Of a stretch of 32,090 bases of DNA, positions 7,019 to 15,480 are shown one piece after another. Within the stretch, counting starts at the first letter, position 1. Each line of letters opens with the position of its first letter. The position numbers were made by a program, and so were the translations under genes. The DNA comes from Spirochaetota bacterium (GTDB taxonomy: Bacteria > Spirochaetota > UBA4802 > UBA5550): positions 1 through 32,090 of the forward strand of contig JAJRXZ010000011.1 in the NCBI GenBank assembly GCA_024276015.1, given 5' to 3'. The notes below the pieces were generated by a model. It was not told where the DNA came from, did not search any database, and was given only the letters and a program-made list of their open reading frames with translations.

Positions 7019-8140
7019 ATGAAAGTATTAACTGAATTTTACGATATTGTGACAAATCCTTATTCTTATGCCCGCAAATGGAAAACAGAATCAGGAGGGA
7101 AAATTCTGGCCACCTTCTGCTCATATGCTCCTGAAGAGATCATATATGCCTCGGGCGCTCTTCCGTTCAGAATATTCGGAACATCGGAAAACATTACACT
7201 TGCAGATTCTCACCTGCAGTCTTACTGCTGTTCTCTCGTCAGGGGCAGTCTTGAAGAAGCGCTTGCAGGCAGGCTGAATTTCCTTGACGGAACTGTTTTC
7301 CCTCATACCTGTGATTCCATTCAGCGGCTGTCCGATATATGGAGAATCAATGCAGGTTTCCCTTTACACTTTGACGTGATCCTTCCTGTAAAATTAAATA
7401 CTCCAAATGCCGGGGAATATTTTCAGGATGTACTGAAAAAATTCCTAAAGGATATTGAGACCGCCCTGCATATTGAAATTGATAATGACAAATTAATCGA
7501 AGCAGTAAAACTGTATAATAATATAAGAGAAAAAACCGGAGCCATTTACAGACTGAAAAGCGACTATCCCGAAATTATTTCCGGCAGAGACCTCCATACG
7601 GTTATCAAAGCCGGAATGCTTATGGACAGAAAGGACTATCTTTTGAAACTTGACGATCTGTTAGAACTGCTGGATGACAAAAAAGAGAATTCCCAGAAAA
7701 GCAGTAAAAAAAGAATTATGCTTGCCGGAGGGATATGTAATCATCCCGACATTTATACATTGCTTGAAGATTCGGGAGCAGCCGTAATATGGGACGATCT
7801 ATGTACAGGAACAAGATTTACGGAGGGTATAATAGAAGAAAAGGCAGATCCTCTTGCTGCGATAACAAAAAGATATCTTGACCGAGCTGTTTGTCCCGCA
7901 AAGCATTCCGGCCTTTTTGTAAGAGGAGAGAGGCTGGTTAAACTTGCAAAAGAACACAACGCAGCAGGGGTTATCTTTCTCTTTCTTAAATTCTGCGACC
8001 CGCACTGTTTTGATTACCCATACCTGAAGAGTTATCTGGACAAAGAAGGAATCCGGAATATGCTTCTTGAAATTGAAGAACAGCCTCAGTCAGAAGGCCA
8101 GCTAAAGACAAGATTTGAAACTTTTATTGATATGCTATAG
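7019..8140 (+). CDS. 2-hydroxyacyl-CoA dehydratase family subunit (HgdB/HadC-like)
   Basis: A 373-residue member of the 2-hydroxyacyl-CoA dehydratase/benzoyl-CoA reductase D-component family. These proteins hold [4Fe-4S] clusters and remove water from (R)-2-hydroxyacyl-CoA by a ketyl-radical route after one-electron reduction by the activator. C34 sits in the conserved FCSYAPEEIIYASGALPFR block. Further cysteines occur in QSYCCSLVRG, HTCDSIQRL and CDPHCFDYPYL, and the end LLLEIE is typical. The length is normal for the family. AGGAAA 5 nt upstream supports the start. It opens a four-gene run with the second subunit, an SDR and the activator. The substrate (2-hydroxyglutaryl-, lactyl-, isocaproyl- or aryl-type) cannot be read off. 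Confidence 0.88.
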   Translation: MKVLTEFYDIVTNPYSYARKWKTESGGKILATFCSYAPEEIIYASGALPFRIFGTSENITLADSHLQSYCCSLVRGSLEEALAGRLNFLDGTVFPHTCDSIQRLSDIWRINAGFPLHFDVILPVKLNTPNAGEYFQDVLKKFLKDIETALHIEIDNDKLIEAVKLYNNIREKTGAIYRLKSDYPEIISGRDLHTVIKAGMLMDRKDYLLKLDDLLELLDDKKENSQKSSKKRIMLAGGICNHPDIYTLLEDSGAAVIWDDLCTGTRFTEGIIEEKADPLAAITKRYLDRAVCPAKHSGLFVRGERLVKLAKEHNAAGVIFLFLKFCDPHCFDYPYLKSYLDKEGIRNMLLEIEEQPQSEGQLKTRFETFIDML

Positions 8141-8154
8141 GAGGTACGGGGAAG

Positions 8155-9405
8155 ATGACACACACAAATTTAAAAAACGAGAGCCGCAGGGAAAGAAGAA
8201 AGATAAAGTCAGTCAAAAAAATGAAAGAGATCATGACCAAGTACTATATAGATGCAAAGACTGCAAGACAGAACCGCAAAAAAGTTGCATGGATAACCAG
8301 CGGAGGTCCGGTTGAACCGCTTATAGCTATGGACATAATTCCAGTATATCCTGAGAATCACGGAGCAATGATCGGTGCAAATAAAATGGGAATCGACCTA
8401 TGCCAAAAGTCGGAGGAGATGGGTTATTCAAGAGATATCTGTTCCTATGCAAGGGCAGACATTGCATGTTCCCCCATAAAGGGAGGCCCCATCGGGGGAT
8501 TGCCCGAGCCTGATATGCTGGTATGCAGCAACAATATCTGCGGAACTGTTATGAAATGGTACGAGGTTCAGGCAAGATTTTACGGAGTTCCCCTCTTTAT
8601 TCTGGACACGCCATTTATTCACAGCAATTTTTCCGATGAAGCAAAAAAATATGTTGTGAGCCAGATGAAAGAATATGTAAGTTTTCTTGAAGGAACAACC
8701 GGTAAGAAAATGGATCATGACCGCCTGAAAGAAGTGAGCAGACTTGCCATTGAAGGACAAAATCTCTGGCAGGAAGTTCTGGATACAACCATGAATAAAC
8801 CGTCTCCCATGACTGCCTTTGACGCTTTTTTTCATCTTGCCCTGATCGTTACACTGAGAGGAACAGAGGCAGTTATAGATTATTACACGGGACTGAGAGA
8901 TGAAATGAAGGAACGAATAAATGAGGGGATAAGCATGGTTGCCAATGAAAGATACAGGCTCCTCTGGGACAACCTGCCGGTCTGGTATAAAACAAGGTGG
9001 CTATCGGAAAAATTTGCTTCGCATCAGGCATGTCTTGTTGCAGATACATATACATCGGCATGGTGCAGCGTGGTGGGATTGCTCGATGTCGACAATGTTC
9101 TGGAATCAATGGCTCTGGCATATTCAAATGTTTATCTAAATATATCGGTTGATAAAATGTTTGATACATTAAAATTTATGATCAACAAATATGACATAGA
9201 CGGCCTGGTCATGCATTCCAACAGAAGCTGCAAGCCCTATTCGCTGGGCCAGTATGACCTTCAGAAAATGGTACTGAAGGAACTGGACATTCCCACACTG
9301 ATCATAGAAGCAGACATGGTTGATGAAAGAGTATTCAGCGAAAGTCAGATTGAAACCCGCATAGAAGCTTTCATGGAAACCTTAGACAACAAATACAGGA
9401 GGTAG
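8155..9405 (+). CDS. 2-hydroxyacyl-CoA dehydratase family subunit (HgdA/BcrB-like)
   Basis: The second dehydratase subunit, 416 residues. Family landmarks are GGPVEPLIAMDIIPVYPENH near residue 50, the cysteine block DICSYARADIACS, CSNNICGTVMKWYEV, HSNRSCKPYSLGQ and the terminal IIEADMVDERVFSESQIETRIEAF pattern. Where many relatives have a cluster cysteine just before the P-x-E motif, this protein reads ITSGGPVEPL, so its cluster may be ligated differently. It carries a basic N-terminal extension of about 40 residues (RRERRKIKSVKKMK) that its partner lacks. AGGAGG lies about 10 nt before the ATG. It starts 14 nt after its partner, consistent with a heterodimer made in equal amounts. Confidence 0.88.
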   Translation: MTHTNLKNESRRERRKIKSVKKMKEIMTKYYIDAKTARQNRKKVAWITSGGPVEPLIAMDIIPVYPENHGAMIGANKMGIDLCQKSEEMGYSRDICSYARADIACSPIKGGPIGGLPEPDMLVCSNNICGTVMKWYEVQARFYGVPLFILDTPFIHSNFSDEAKKYVVSQMKEYVSFLEGTTGKKMDHDRLKEVSRLAIEGQNLWQEVLDTTMNKPSPMTAFDAFFHLALIVTLRGTEAVIDYYTGLRDEMKERINEGISMVANERYRLLWDNLPVWYKTRWLSEKFASHQACLVADTYTSAWCSVVGLLDVDNVLESMALAYSNVYLNISVDKMFDTLKFMINKYDIDGLVMHSNRSCKPYSLGQYDLQKMVLKELDIPTLIIEADMVDERVFSESQIETRIEAFMETLDNKYRR

Positions 9406-9411
9406 GTAAAA

Positions 9412-10176
9412 TTGGCAAAGATAAATTACAACCTTGAAGGCAAAGTCGCACTTGTTACAGGAGGAAGCCGCGGAATCGGGCTTGAGCTGGCAAGGCACCT
9501 TCTCAAAGAGAATGCAAAAGTTGCTGTCTGCGGAAGAAAAACCGAAAATTTAAAAAGGGCCGAAGAAGATCTGGCAGCAGGTGAAAATTTTCTGGCAGTA
9601 GAGGCTCATATTGCAAAGGAGAAAGACGTTGACCGGCTTTTTGAAACTGTCATGGAAAAATTTTCAAAAATCGATATTCTCATTAACAATGTGGGGATGA
9701 ATCTTCCCAGCCCTCCCATTGGCGATACAGATCCGTCTATGTGGCAGAAAATTATAGACACTAACCTAAACGGCACATATCTCTGTTCACGAAAAGCATC
9801 TCTGATCATGAGAGATCAGAAAGGAGGCAAGATCATCAGTATATCATCAACTGCAGGGAGAAAAGCGTCGCCGGGAATGGGTATATACGGCATTGCAAAG
9901 GCCGGAATCGAGATGCTTACCAAAGTACTTGCAGCGGAACTGGCGCAATTTAACATACAGGTTAACGCGGTTGCTCCCGGGATGGTGAGAACTGATTTCA
10001 GCAAACCATTCTGGTCTAATGAGGAGATTCATGAAATGATCATAAAAAATATTCCTGCCGGGAAAATAGCCGACATAATTGACGTTGTTCATCCCGTCCT
10101 TTTTCTGGCATCGGAAGGGGCAGATTATATAACAGGGCAGACGATCGTTGTAGACGGCGGTTCCACAATAACATAG
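9412..10176 (+). CDS. short-chain dehydrogenase/reductase (FabG-like SDR)
   Basis: A 254-residue classical SDR. Nucleotide-binding motif VTGGSRGIGLELA is at residues 15-27, NNVG follows in the middle, catalytic Ser is in ISISSTAGR, catalytic Tyr and Lys are in YGIAKAG, and the C-terminal VDGGSTIT is typical. It reduces or oxidises a keto/hydroxy group with NAD(P)H. Lying between the dehydratase subunits and their activator, it may supply the 2-hydroxy (or handle a 3-hydroxy) acyl substrate, but this is inference. The start is TTG at 9412, with AGGAGGTAGG ending about 6 nt before it; no ATG is suitably placed. The gap to the preceding gene is only 6 nt. Confidence 0.92.
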   Translation: MAKINYNLEGKVALVTGGSRGIGLELARHLLKENAKVAVCGRKTENLKRAEEDLAAGENFLAVEAHIAKEKDVDRLFETVMEKFSKIDILINNVGMNLPSPPIGDTDPSMWQKIIDTNLNGTYLCSRKASLIMRDQKGGKIISISSTAGRKASPGMGIYGIAKAGIEMLTKVLAAELAQFNIQVNAVAPGMVRTDFSKPFWSNEEIHEMIIKNIPAGKIADIIDVVHPVLFLASEGADYITGQTIVVDGGSTIT

Positions 10177-10203
10177 CCCTCCGATGTATAAAGGAAAAGC
10201 TTA

Positions 10204-10971
10204 ATGATAACAGCCGGTATAGACATAGGGTCAATAACAACAAAAGCGGCAGTTCTAAAGAATAATCAAATTATGGGTATAAAGATCTCCTTTACAGGAT
10301 ATAATGCAGAAAAAGCCGGAGGGAAAATATTCCAAGAGCTGCTAAGTGAAATTAAGCTTGATGAAAAAGACGTGGAGAAGATAGTATCAACAGGATACGG
10401 ACGAAACTCGGTAAAATTCGCTCATAAATCCATAACTGAAATTACATGTCATGCTGCAGGCGCATATTTCCTTGACCCTTCTGTGAGATCAATAATTGAC
10501 GTTGGAGGCCAGGACAGCAAGGCCCTTCTTCTCGGTAACGAAGGTAAAGTCAAAGACTTTGCAATGAATGACAAATGCGCAGCAGGCACAGGCAGATTTC
10601 TCGAAGTAATGGCCCGTGCGCTGCACCTTAACCTTGACGAAATGGGTGAAATTTCATTAAAAGCGGATTCCCCGTCAAAGATAAGCAGTATATGCACTGT
10701 TTTTGCAGAATCGGAAGTTATTTCCCTCATCTCCAAAGGCGAAAGCAGAGAAAATATTATTGCCGGCATTCACGATTCGGTTGCTTCAAGAATTACCGCT
10801 CTTGCCAAAAGAGTTAATGTTGCCGAACCGATTATGATGACCGGAGGAGTGGCAAAAAATTCCGGAGTTGTAAAAGCAATTGAAGATAAACTGGGAATAC
10901 CCATGAAGATATCCGAGTTCGCCCAGGTTAACGGAGCAATAGGCGCTGCTCTGCTCGCGGTGAAAGTCTGA
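10204..10971 (+). CDS. 2-hydroxyacyl-CoA dehydratase activator ATPase (HgdC/HadI-like)
   Basis: A 255-residue member of the BadF/HgdC family of ASKHA-fold ATPases. The dimer binds one [4Fe-4S] cluster and uses ATP to fire a low-potential electron into the dehydratase. Motifs are GIDIGSITTKAAVLK (phosphate loop), STGYGRN, IIDVGGQDSKA (second phosphate motif), the cluster cysteines in MNDKCAAGTGRFLE and SSICTVFAESEV, and MTGGVAKNSGVV. The length matches HgdC (about 260). AAAGGAAAAG precedes the ATG closely. It completes the operon, and its presence argues strongly that the two upstream subunits form a working dehydratase. The family is oxygen-sensitive, which supports an anaerobic host. Confidence 0.95.
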   Translation: MITAGIDIGSITTKAAVLKNNQIMGIKISFTGYNAEKAGGKIFQELLSEIKLDEKDVEKIVSTGYGRNSVKFAHKSITEITCHAAGAYFLDPSVRSIIDVGGQDSKALLLGNEGKVKDFAMNDKCAAGTGRFLEVMARALHLNLDEMGEISLKADSPSKISSICTVFAESEVISLISKGESRENIIAGIHDSVASRITALAKRVNVAEPIMMTGGVAKNSGVVKAIEDKLGIPMKISEFAQVNGAIGAALLAVKV

Positions 10972-10975
10972 TCCT

Positions 10976-11005
10976 ATAAAACCGAAGCCCCTTATTCTGT
11001 TTTAT
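10976..11005. terminator. possible bidirectional terminator
   Basis: ATAAAAC (10976-10982) and GTTTTAT (10999-11005) can pair, with an inner GAA/TTC, in the short gap between the activator (plus) and the cyclic-nucleotide-binding protein (minus). The stem is AT-rich and has only a short T stretch, so it is weak. It overlaps the minus-strand stop codon. Confidence 0.35.
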
Positions 11006-13245
11006 CTATTTGTTTCCGATTCGGTTAACCTGATCTCAGCGTCGGTTCTCATCATAAGGGCCATCGAATATTCCGCATGAGACCACATCAAGGGAGTCGC
11101 AAAAGTAATAAATCCCTTATCCCCCCTTCTCCTGCACTGCACTTCCACATTTTCATAGGATTTTTTCATGTGGCTGATCTCTTCTACTATGTTGTCATAG
11201 GGCATGCCCGGAATAAGGATATGCGTATAAAATTCCTTTTCATAATCACGGCCGGGCTGCCATTCAAGCCTTAAGAATTCATAGAATCGTTCAGGTGTTG
11301 TCAGGTGCTCGCAGAGGTGGCCTTCAATCGATTTATACCTGTCAATAACCTTCATGATTTCATTGCCTTTTTCAATATTATCCGTGACAAAGTAGTATTG
11401 AGCCAGCATTGCCGTATACTGGATCCATGGGCCGTTGCCTGCGTGTATATGCGTATCCGGATCCTCAATAAAAGGAAGATATCTCTGGAGCATACCCAGA
11501 TCGGGGTCCCACAATGTATCTTCAACAAACTTTACGGATCTTTCAAAGAGTTCATTGTTCTTAAAATAGTCCTCTTCCATGCCTGTACCGAAAAAATATG
11601 GACTCAGAAGAGTTATATCGGGCCTCAGGTCAACAACCCCGTCCGGTTTCAACCGCCTTACATACCTGTCGGATATTGAAAATATATTATCAATTGTCTG
11701 TTCAAAGCCGTCTTTTAACTCCATCTCCTTATCAAAGCGGTCAAGTACCCCATATTGGGATGCAGTGACTTCGATAAGACGAAGCATTAACAGGTAGGCA
11801 TAATTTACCCATATTGAATAACCCTCTTCAATTGCCGATTCGTGAATTGAAGTTGTTGAATAGAATAAATGAATTTCATTTCTGTAATAATTCTTTACTG
11901 CAAAATCGGCGCCTCTGTCAATCGAATCAAGGAATTTATCTACATTGGGAATAGTAATATCTTTCTTCTTTGCGGCAAGAAGATAGCGGCACAGTATACT
12001 GACTCCGTGGGCAACGTTGTCCTCCTGTTTGTAAATTCCTTTATCTTCGGTATTTATTCCGTAACGCTGCCCCCAGTACCCGTCTTCACGCTGGCAGTTC
12101 ATAATGAACCTGGATATTTCACCTAACAGCCTAAAGGCTATTTCGCCCGATTTCAGTTCGCTTGTTGAAAGCTTATAAAGAAAACGGGATGCACATGCGC
12201 TGTCCCTGGGATAAACATAGGGATATCTCGATCCGGGAAGAGTAGCAAGGAGGGCGCTGCCGTATTCCGTATCTATGGTGCACTGTGAAATGATGTTAAG
12301 ATGCCTGTTAATATCATTATTCAGGTCAAGGATCTTTCTTGTAATAATTGCGAGATTCGGATTCAGCAGAATATCCTTATGATGCTGCTTTCTCTCCTTC
12401 ATCACAGTTGACAATTTATTCATCATGGACCTGTCTTTTATTACTATCTTATGAAATTTATCCTTTGAAATTTTTACAAGATCTGTTTTTTTCGCGGTTA
12501 CAACCGTAGCGTTTCTCATATCATCGGACAGAAGGGACATCTCGCCGAAAAACTGTCCCTGACCCAAAATAGCAATAAGACGCTCGCTGCCGTTCATTAC
12601 TTTATTTACGTTTACTTCACCGTTTCTGATCAGGTAAAAGCTGTCACCGGCATCGCCTTCACGGAATATTTCCTCTCCCTTCCTTAACGTTTTCAATTCG
12701 ACATTATGAAGAACTTCTTCAAAAGCCTTATCATCAAGGCCTGTAAAAATCGGCACTTTCCTTAAATCATTCCTCAACTTTCTTTCAATATACTGTTTGT
12801 CAATGAGCCTCTTTATTCTGTGAGACTTTTTCATCAGAAGTTTTAAAATTTCGGCGTTCAGAGAAATTGTAAAGACTTTCTCATTAACAATTATTGTGTT
12901 CTCTCTCGGCATTGAAGGAAATGCTATCTCTTCGCCGAAAAATCCGCCCTCTCCAAGCCTGTAAAGCTCAAACTTCGGGTTATCCTCAGTGGGAATTACT
13001 GCTCTTACACTTCCCGATAGAATGATATAAAAGGATTCGTCAAACTTGCCGTGCCGGCATATAATATGATCCTTCTCAAATTCATAGAATAGAACCGAAG
13101 AGGATATCTTCTCTAATATTTCTCTATTCAGCCCGGAAAAAAAATCTATACTTTCTAATATAGAGATAGGACTTAAAGACTTAAAATAAGGTACATGCTT
13201 CAGGTTTGAAACAAGTTCTTTTATCGGATATCTGTTCAACGACAT
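11002..13245 (-). CDS. tandem cyclic-nucleotide-binding domains fused to a GH15-like glycosidase domain
   Basis: About 747 residues, with no signal peptide. Residues about 36-150 and 160-285 are two CRP-type cyclic-nucleotide-binding domains; the phosphate cassettes read FFGEEIAFPSMPREN and FFGEMSLLSDDMRNATV, both keeping Glu and Arg. Residues about 315-745 look like the alpha/alpha six-barrel of GH15 glucoamylases and related hydrolases: YPYVYPRDSACASRFLYKL, EDGYWGQRY, EEGYSIWVNYAYLL, GNGPWIQYT and the late PLMWSHAEYSMAL. The obvious reading is an intracellular alpha-glucan or trehalose-type hydrolase gated by cAMP or cGMP. The glycosidase assignment is by motif pattern; the catalytic acids are not fixed. 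ATG 13245 is preferred because AGGATGG ends 5 nt before it; an in-frame ATG at 13254 is possible. A TATAAT box lies upstream. Confidence 0.8.
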   Translation of the reverse strand: MSLNRYPIKELVSNLKHVPYFKSLSPISILESIDFFSGLNREILEKISSSVLFYEFEKDHIICRHGKFDESFYIILSGSVRAVIPTEDNPKFELYRLGEGGFFGEEIAFPSMPRENTIIVNEKVFTISLNAEILKLLMKKSHRIKRLIDKQYIERKLRNDLRKVPIFTGLDDKAFEEVLHNVELKTLRKGEEIFREGDAGDSFYLIRNGEVNVNKVMNGSERLIAILGQGQFFGEMSLLSDDMRNATVVTAKKTDLVKISKDKFHKIVIKDRSMMNKLSTVMKERKQHHKDILLNPNLAIITRKILDLNNDINRHLNIISQCTIDTEYGSALLATLPGSRYPYVYPRDSACASRFLYKLSTSELKSGEIAFRLLGEISRFIMNCQREDGYWGQRYGINTEDKGIYKQEDNVAHGVSILCRYLLAAKKKDITIPNVDKFLDSIDRGADFAVKNYYRNEIHLFYSTTSIHESAIEEGYSIWVNYAYLLMLRLIEVTASQYGVLDRFDKEMELKDGFEQTIDNIFSISDRYVRRLKPDGVVDLRPDITLLSPYFFGTGMEEDYFKNNELFERSVKFVEDTLWDPDLGMLQRYLPFIEDPDTHIHAGNGPWIQYTAMLAQYYFVTDNIEKGNEIMKVIDRYKSIEGHLCEHLTTPERFYEFLRLEWQPGRDYEKEFYTHILIPGMPYDNIVEEISHMKKSYENVEVQCRRRGDKGFITFATPLMWSHAEYSMALMMRTDAEIRLTESETNR

Positions 13246-13314
13246 ATTTACCATCCTGATTAGACTCTAAATAATAATTCATCGTCCAATTCGATATAAA
13301 AATATAAAACATTT

Positions 13315-13341
13315 ATTATAATTTATTTATTATTTTAGCAA
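13315..13341 (-). promoter_or_regulatory. possible promoter of the cyclic-nucleotide-binding glycosidase
   Basis: On the minus strand TTGCTA (13341-13336), a 15-bp spacer and a perfect TATAAT (13320-13315) lie about 70 nt before the start codon. The spacer is shorter than ideal. No CRP-like TGTGA-N6-TCACA site was seen nearby. Confidence 0.4.
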
Positions 13342-13368
13342 GTTATATTCTAAGGATCTCGTCTATTT

Positions 13369-13881
13369 TTAGAGGTTTTCCATATATTCTTCAAACCAGC
13401 TATAAACAAATCTGTAGTAATCCATTCCAAAACGCAAAGTATCATGCCGGGGAGAACCGGTTAGCTTATTATCAGAACAAGAAGTATTAACTTGGTCCAT
13501 CTTTGCCAGATGTTCTTTAATATTTTTAAGATAGCTGTTTAAGAGATATTTTTTCTGCGCCCGAGAAATCTGTTTAAAGAAAAAAAGCTTCAGCAGAATA
13601 TCCGCTTTAATCTTGGAAATATCCGTATCTTTACTCATCCAGTTCAAAAATATTCTTCTTCCCTTTTCTGTAATAGAATAATATTTTTTTAATCTGTTAT
13701 TCTCAACCTTTTCAGTCGATTTAACGGCTTTTTCCCTCTCCAGTTTCTTAAAAGCCGGATTTATACTGCCAAGACTTGTTGTATAAAAAAAATTTGTGCT
13801 TATTTCCATTATCTTTCTTGCATCATAGGCTGTTAATGCTTTATGTTCCATTAACAGGCCCAGTAAAATTTTATCCTGCAT
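13369..13881 (-). CDS. PadR family transcriptional regulator
   Basis: A 170-residue protein. Residues 1-85 give the PadR winged helix: ILLGLLMEHKALTAYDARKIM, then SLGSINPAFKKLEREKAV, then NRLKKYYSITEKGRRIFLNWM, where YYSITEKG is the wing signature. The C-terminal part is a helical dimerisation region rich in Lys and Leu. PadR proteins are usually repressors that release DNA on binding a small hydrophobic or aromatic ligand. It is the second gene after the flavodoxin-fold reductase (34-nt gap, CAGGA 7 nt before ATG), so it most likely controls its own operon through the palindrome at 15361-15386. The ligand is unknown. Confidence 0.88.
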   Translation of the reverse strand: MQDKILLGLLMEHKALTAYDARKIMEISTNFFYTTSLGSINPAFKKLEREKAVKSTEKVENNRLKKYYSITEKGRRIFLNWMSKDTDISKIKADILLKLFFFKQISRAQKKYLLNSYLKNIKEHLAKMDQVNTSCSDNKLTGSPRHDTLRFGMDYYRFVYSWFEEYMENL

Positions 13882-13915
13882 ATTAAATCCTGAAAAAATA
13901 TTTTCTCTATTTTTC

Positions 13916-15298
13916 TTATTCCTTTTCTACTATTTTCTTCAGAGGATTCACCATGCCCGGGATCATCTCTTTCCTATAGATCTCTTCTCTTATCTTTGGG
14001 ATCTTTGCAAGTAAAGCAAAGATAAAATTTCGAACTCTGTATTTCAACCTTCGATGGGGAAATGAAAAAATTCCCAGTTTCTTATATGCTCTGTAATCCG
14101 CAAAAAAGGGAAATCGTAAAGGCCCGTAAATGTCATCTCTGAATATTTTCATCCCGCCCACGCCGAGAAACGTCTTTTCTCTTACGATCTTATTTTCCGA
14201 ATACCGAATTGCCTTTGCCGCAGTCGCTTCAATGATCCCGTCAATTCCCGACGAGTTTCCGTATTCATCGGAAATAAAATCGATCAAATTTCCGTTCTGG
14301 ATCTGGGACCACGCTTCAAATATCTGTCTGATATCGGGAATCTGACTTAAAGGGCCGGAGATTATATAGATAAACTGCTTATCAGTTAAAACCGGCGTAT
14401 GATTATTGTAAAAGCTCCTGTCAATAAACATCTTCCATCTTGCCGATAAAAAACGATCCTTAATTTCACCGGCATAAACAATTATATGGGCTGCTTTAAC
14501 CTTACTTTCAAAGAATTCATTGTATTCATCCTTGCCGGTATATAAACATCTGTTGTCGTAACCGCATTGAAGACATCCCAAACACCCCCCCTTAATGTCA
14601 ATATCGAAAATATTAACTTCTTCAATCTCGTCCGTGAAACACTCTTTAAACCGCGAAACCATTTTATAAAGGTTGGAACCGGGATTTGAATTATCGGTTA
14701 ACACTAAGACTTTTTTACCCTTTGTGGATATTCTTATTTTTACCTCCCCGGGTTTGTATTGAAAACCGGATTTTCTTACAGGGGGAAATAAAATATTAAC
14801 CGGCAGCCTATTTTCAACGGATTTGAAAAGATCATCCGCAAAGGCGATCAATTTTTTCTGATTTTTTTTCTTAAACAGATCGTACATGTGAGCCGAAAAA
14901 TAATCCGCATATTTCATTTGAAGATCTTCACAAATTGCCCGCATATAGTTGTGAGCTGTATGGTCGTAAAAATGAATCGACGTAGTGATCACTGCCGTAT
15001 ACTTCCCTTTGAAAGCACCAGCGCAATTCCTTTCAAATATCAATTCTATAAACCGCTTGTACTGGGAAGGAACGAGAAAGACGTACAAGGGGACAGCCCA
15101 TATAACTGCATCCGCCTGCTTTATTTTATCAATTATTCGGCTGAAATTCTTTTCTTCTCTTTCTATCCCTTTAATCTGTTTTGATATATCTTCAATTTCA
15201 AACTCATGATCCGGAAATTTCTTTTGAATAAAATTCACATACTGCAAAGTAACACTCTGCTTACCCTTGGGGCTTCCGTTTAATACCATAATTTTCAT
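13916..15298 (-). CDS. tandem flavodoxin-fold FMN/NAD(P)H reductase
   Basis: 460 residues with two flavodoxin-like halves. Half one (1-175) begins MKIMVLNGSPKGKQSVTL, the phosphate loop of NADPH-dependent FMN reductases, with AVPLYVFLVPSQYKRFIE in the flavin region. Half two (about 195-350) has KVLVLTDNSNPGSNLY and the cysteine motif GGCLGCLQCGYDNRCLYTGKD, known from the multimeric flavodoxin/WrbA-like group. The last 110 residues are basic and of unknown fold. The usual protein has one such unit, so this is a duplication or fusion. It probably reduces quinones, nitro- or other electrophilic compounds, a common target of PadR control. AAGGTAG 8 nt before the ATG fits the start. The promoter and palindrome upstream are listed separately. 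Confidence 0.8.
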   Translation of the reverse strand: MKIMVLNGSPKGKQSVTLQYVNFIQKKFPDHEFEIEDISKQIKGIEREEKNFSRIIDKIKQADAVIWAVPLYVFLVPSQYKRFIELIFERNCAGAFKGKYTAVITTSIHFYDHTAHNYMRAICEDLQMKYADYFSAHMYDLFKKKNQKKLIAFADDLFKSVENRLPVNILFPPVRKSGFQYKPGEVKIRISTKGKKVLVLTDNSNPGSNLYKMVSRFKECFTDEIEEVNIFDIDIKGGCLGCLQCGYDNRCLYTGKDEYNEFFESKVKAAHIIVYAGEIKDRFLSARWKMFIDRSFYNNHTPVLTDKQFIYIISGPLSQIPDIRQIFEAWSQIQNGNLIDFISDEYGNSSGIDGIIEATAAKAIRYSENKIVREKTFLGVGGMKIFRDDIYGPLRFPFFADYRAYKKLGIFSFPHRRLKYRVRNFIFALLAKIPKIREEIYRKEMIPGMVNPLKKIVEKE

Positions 15299-15360
15299 AG
15301 TGGTTCTACCTTATCTCTCCTGTTGGCCTCTCATATATAAATAATCTTTCCATACCAAAA

Positions 15361-15386
15361 ATCTATTAGATATATATCTAATAGAT
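15361..15386. promoter_or_regulatory. 26-bp perfect palindrome, probable PadR operator
   Basis: The half-site ATCTATTAGATAT is followed immediately by its exact reverse complement. It lies just downstream of the -10 region of the reductase-padR promoter and 62 bp before the reductase start, the right place for a repressor to block transcription. PadR operators are inverted repeats of this size range. No other part of the gap explains it. Confidence 0.65.
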
Positions 15387-15391
15387 ATATA

Positions 15392-15420
15392 GGGATAAAA
15401 GATATGGATTCCGCTGTCAA
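15392..15420 (-). promoter_or_regulatory. probable promoter of the reductase-padR operon
   Basis: Minus-strand TTGACA (15420-15415) is a perfect -35. With a 17-bp spacer the -10 is TATCCC (15397-15392), a weak match. The 26-bp palindrome begins 5 bp further on, so it would cover the start of the transcript. Confidence 0.5.
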
Positions 15421-15459
15421 GTTTTTTTAGGAAAATTTAAAATAAACATTACATTGCTT

Positions 15460-15480
15460 CCGATAAAAAACTTTTATCCG
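15460..15480 (-). terminator. hairpin overlapping the end of the amgK-like gene
   Basis: CGGATAAAA and TTTTATCGG pair around GTT with one mismatch, and the stem contains the TAA stop. No T-run follows on the minus strand, so termination would be inefficient. It is the only candidate for the end of the long division transcript. Confidence 0.3.
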
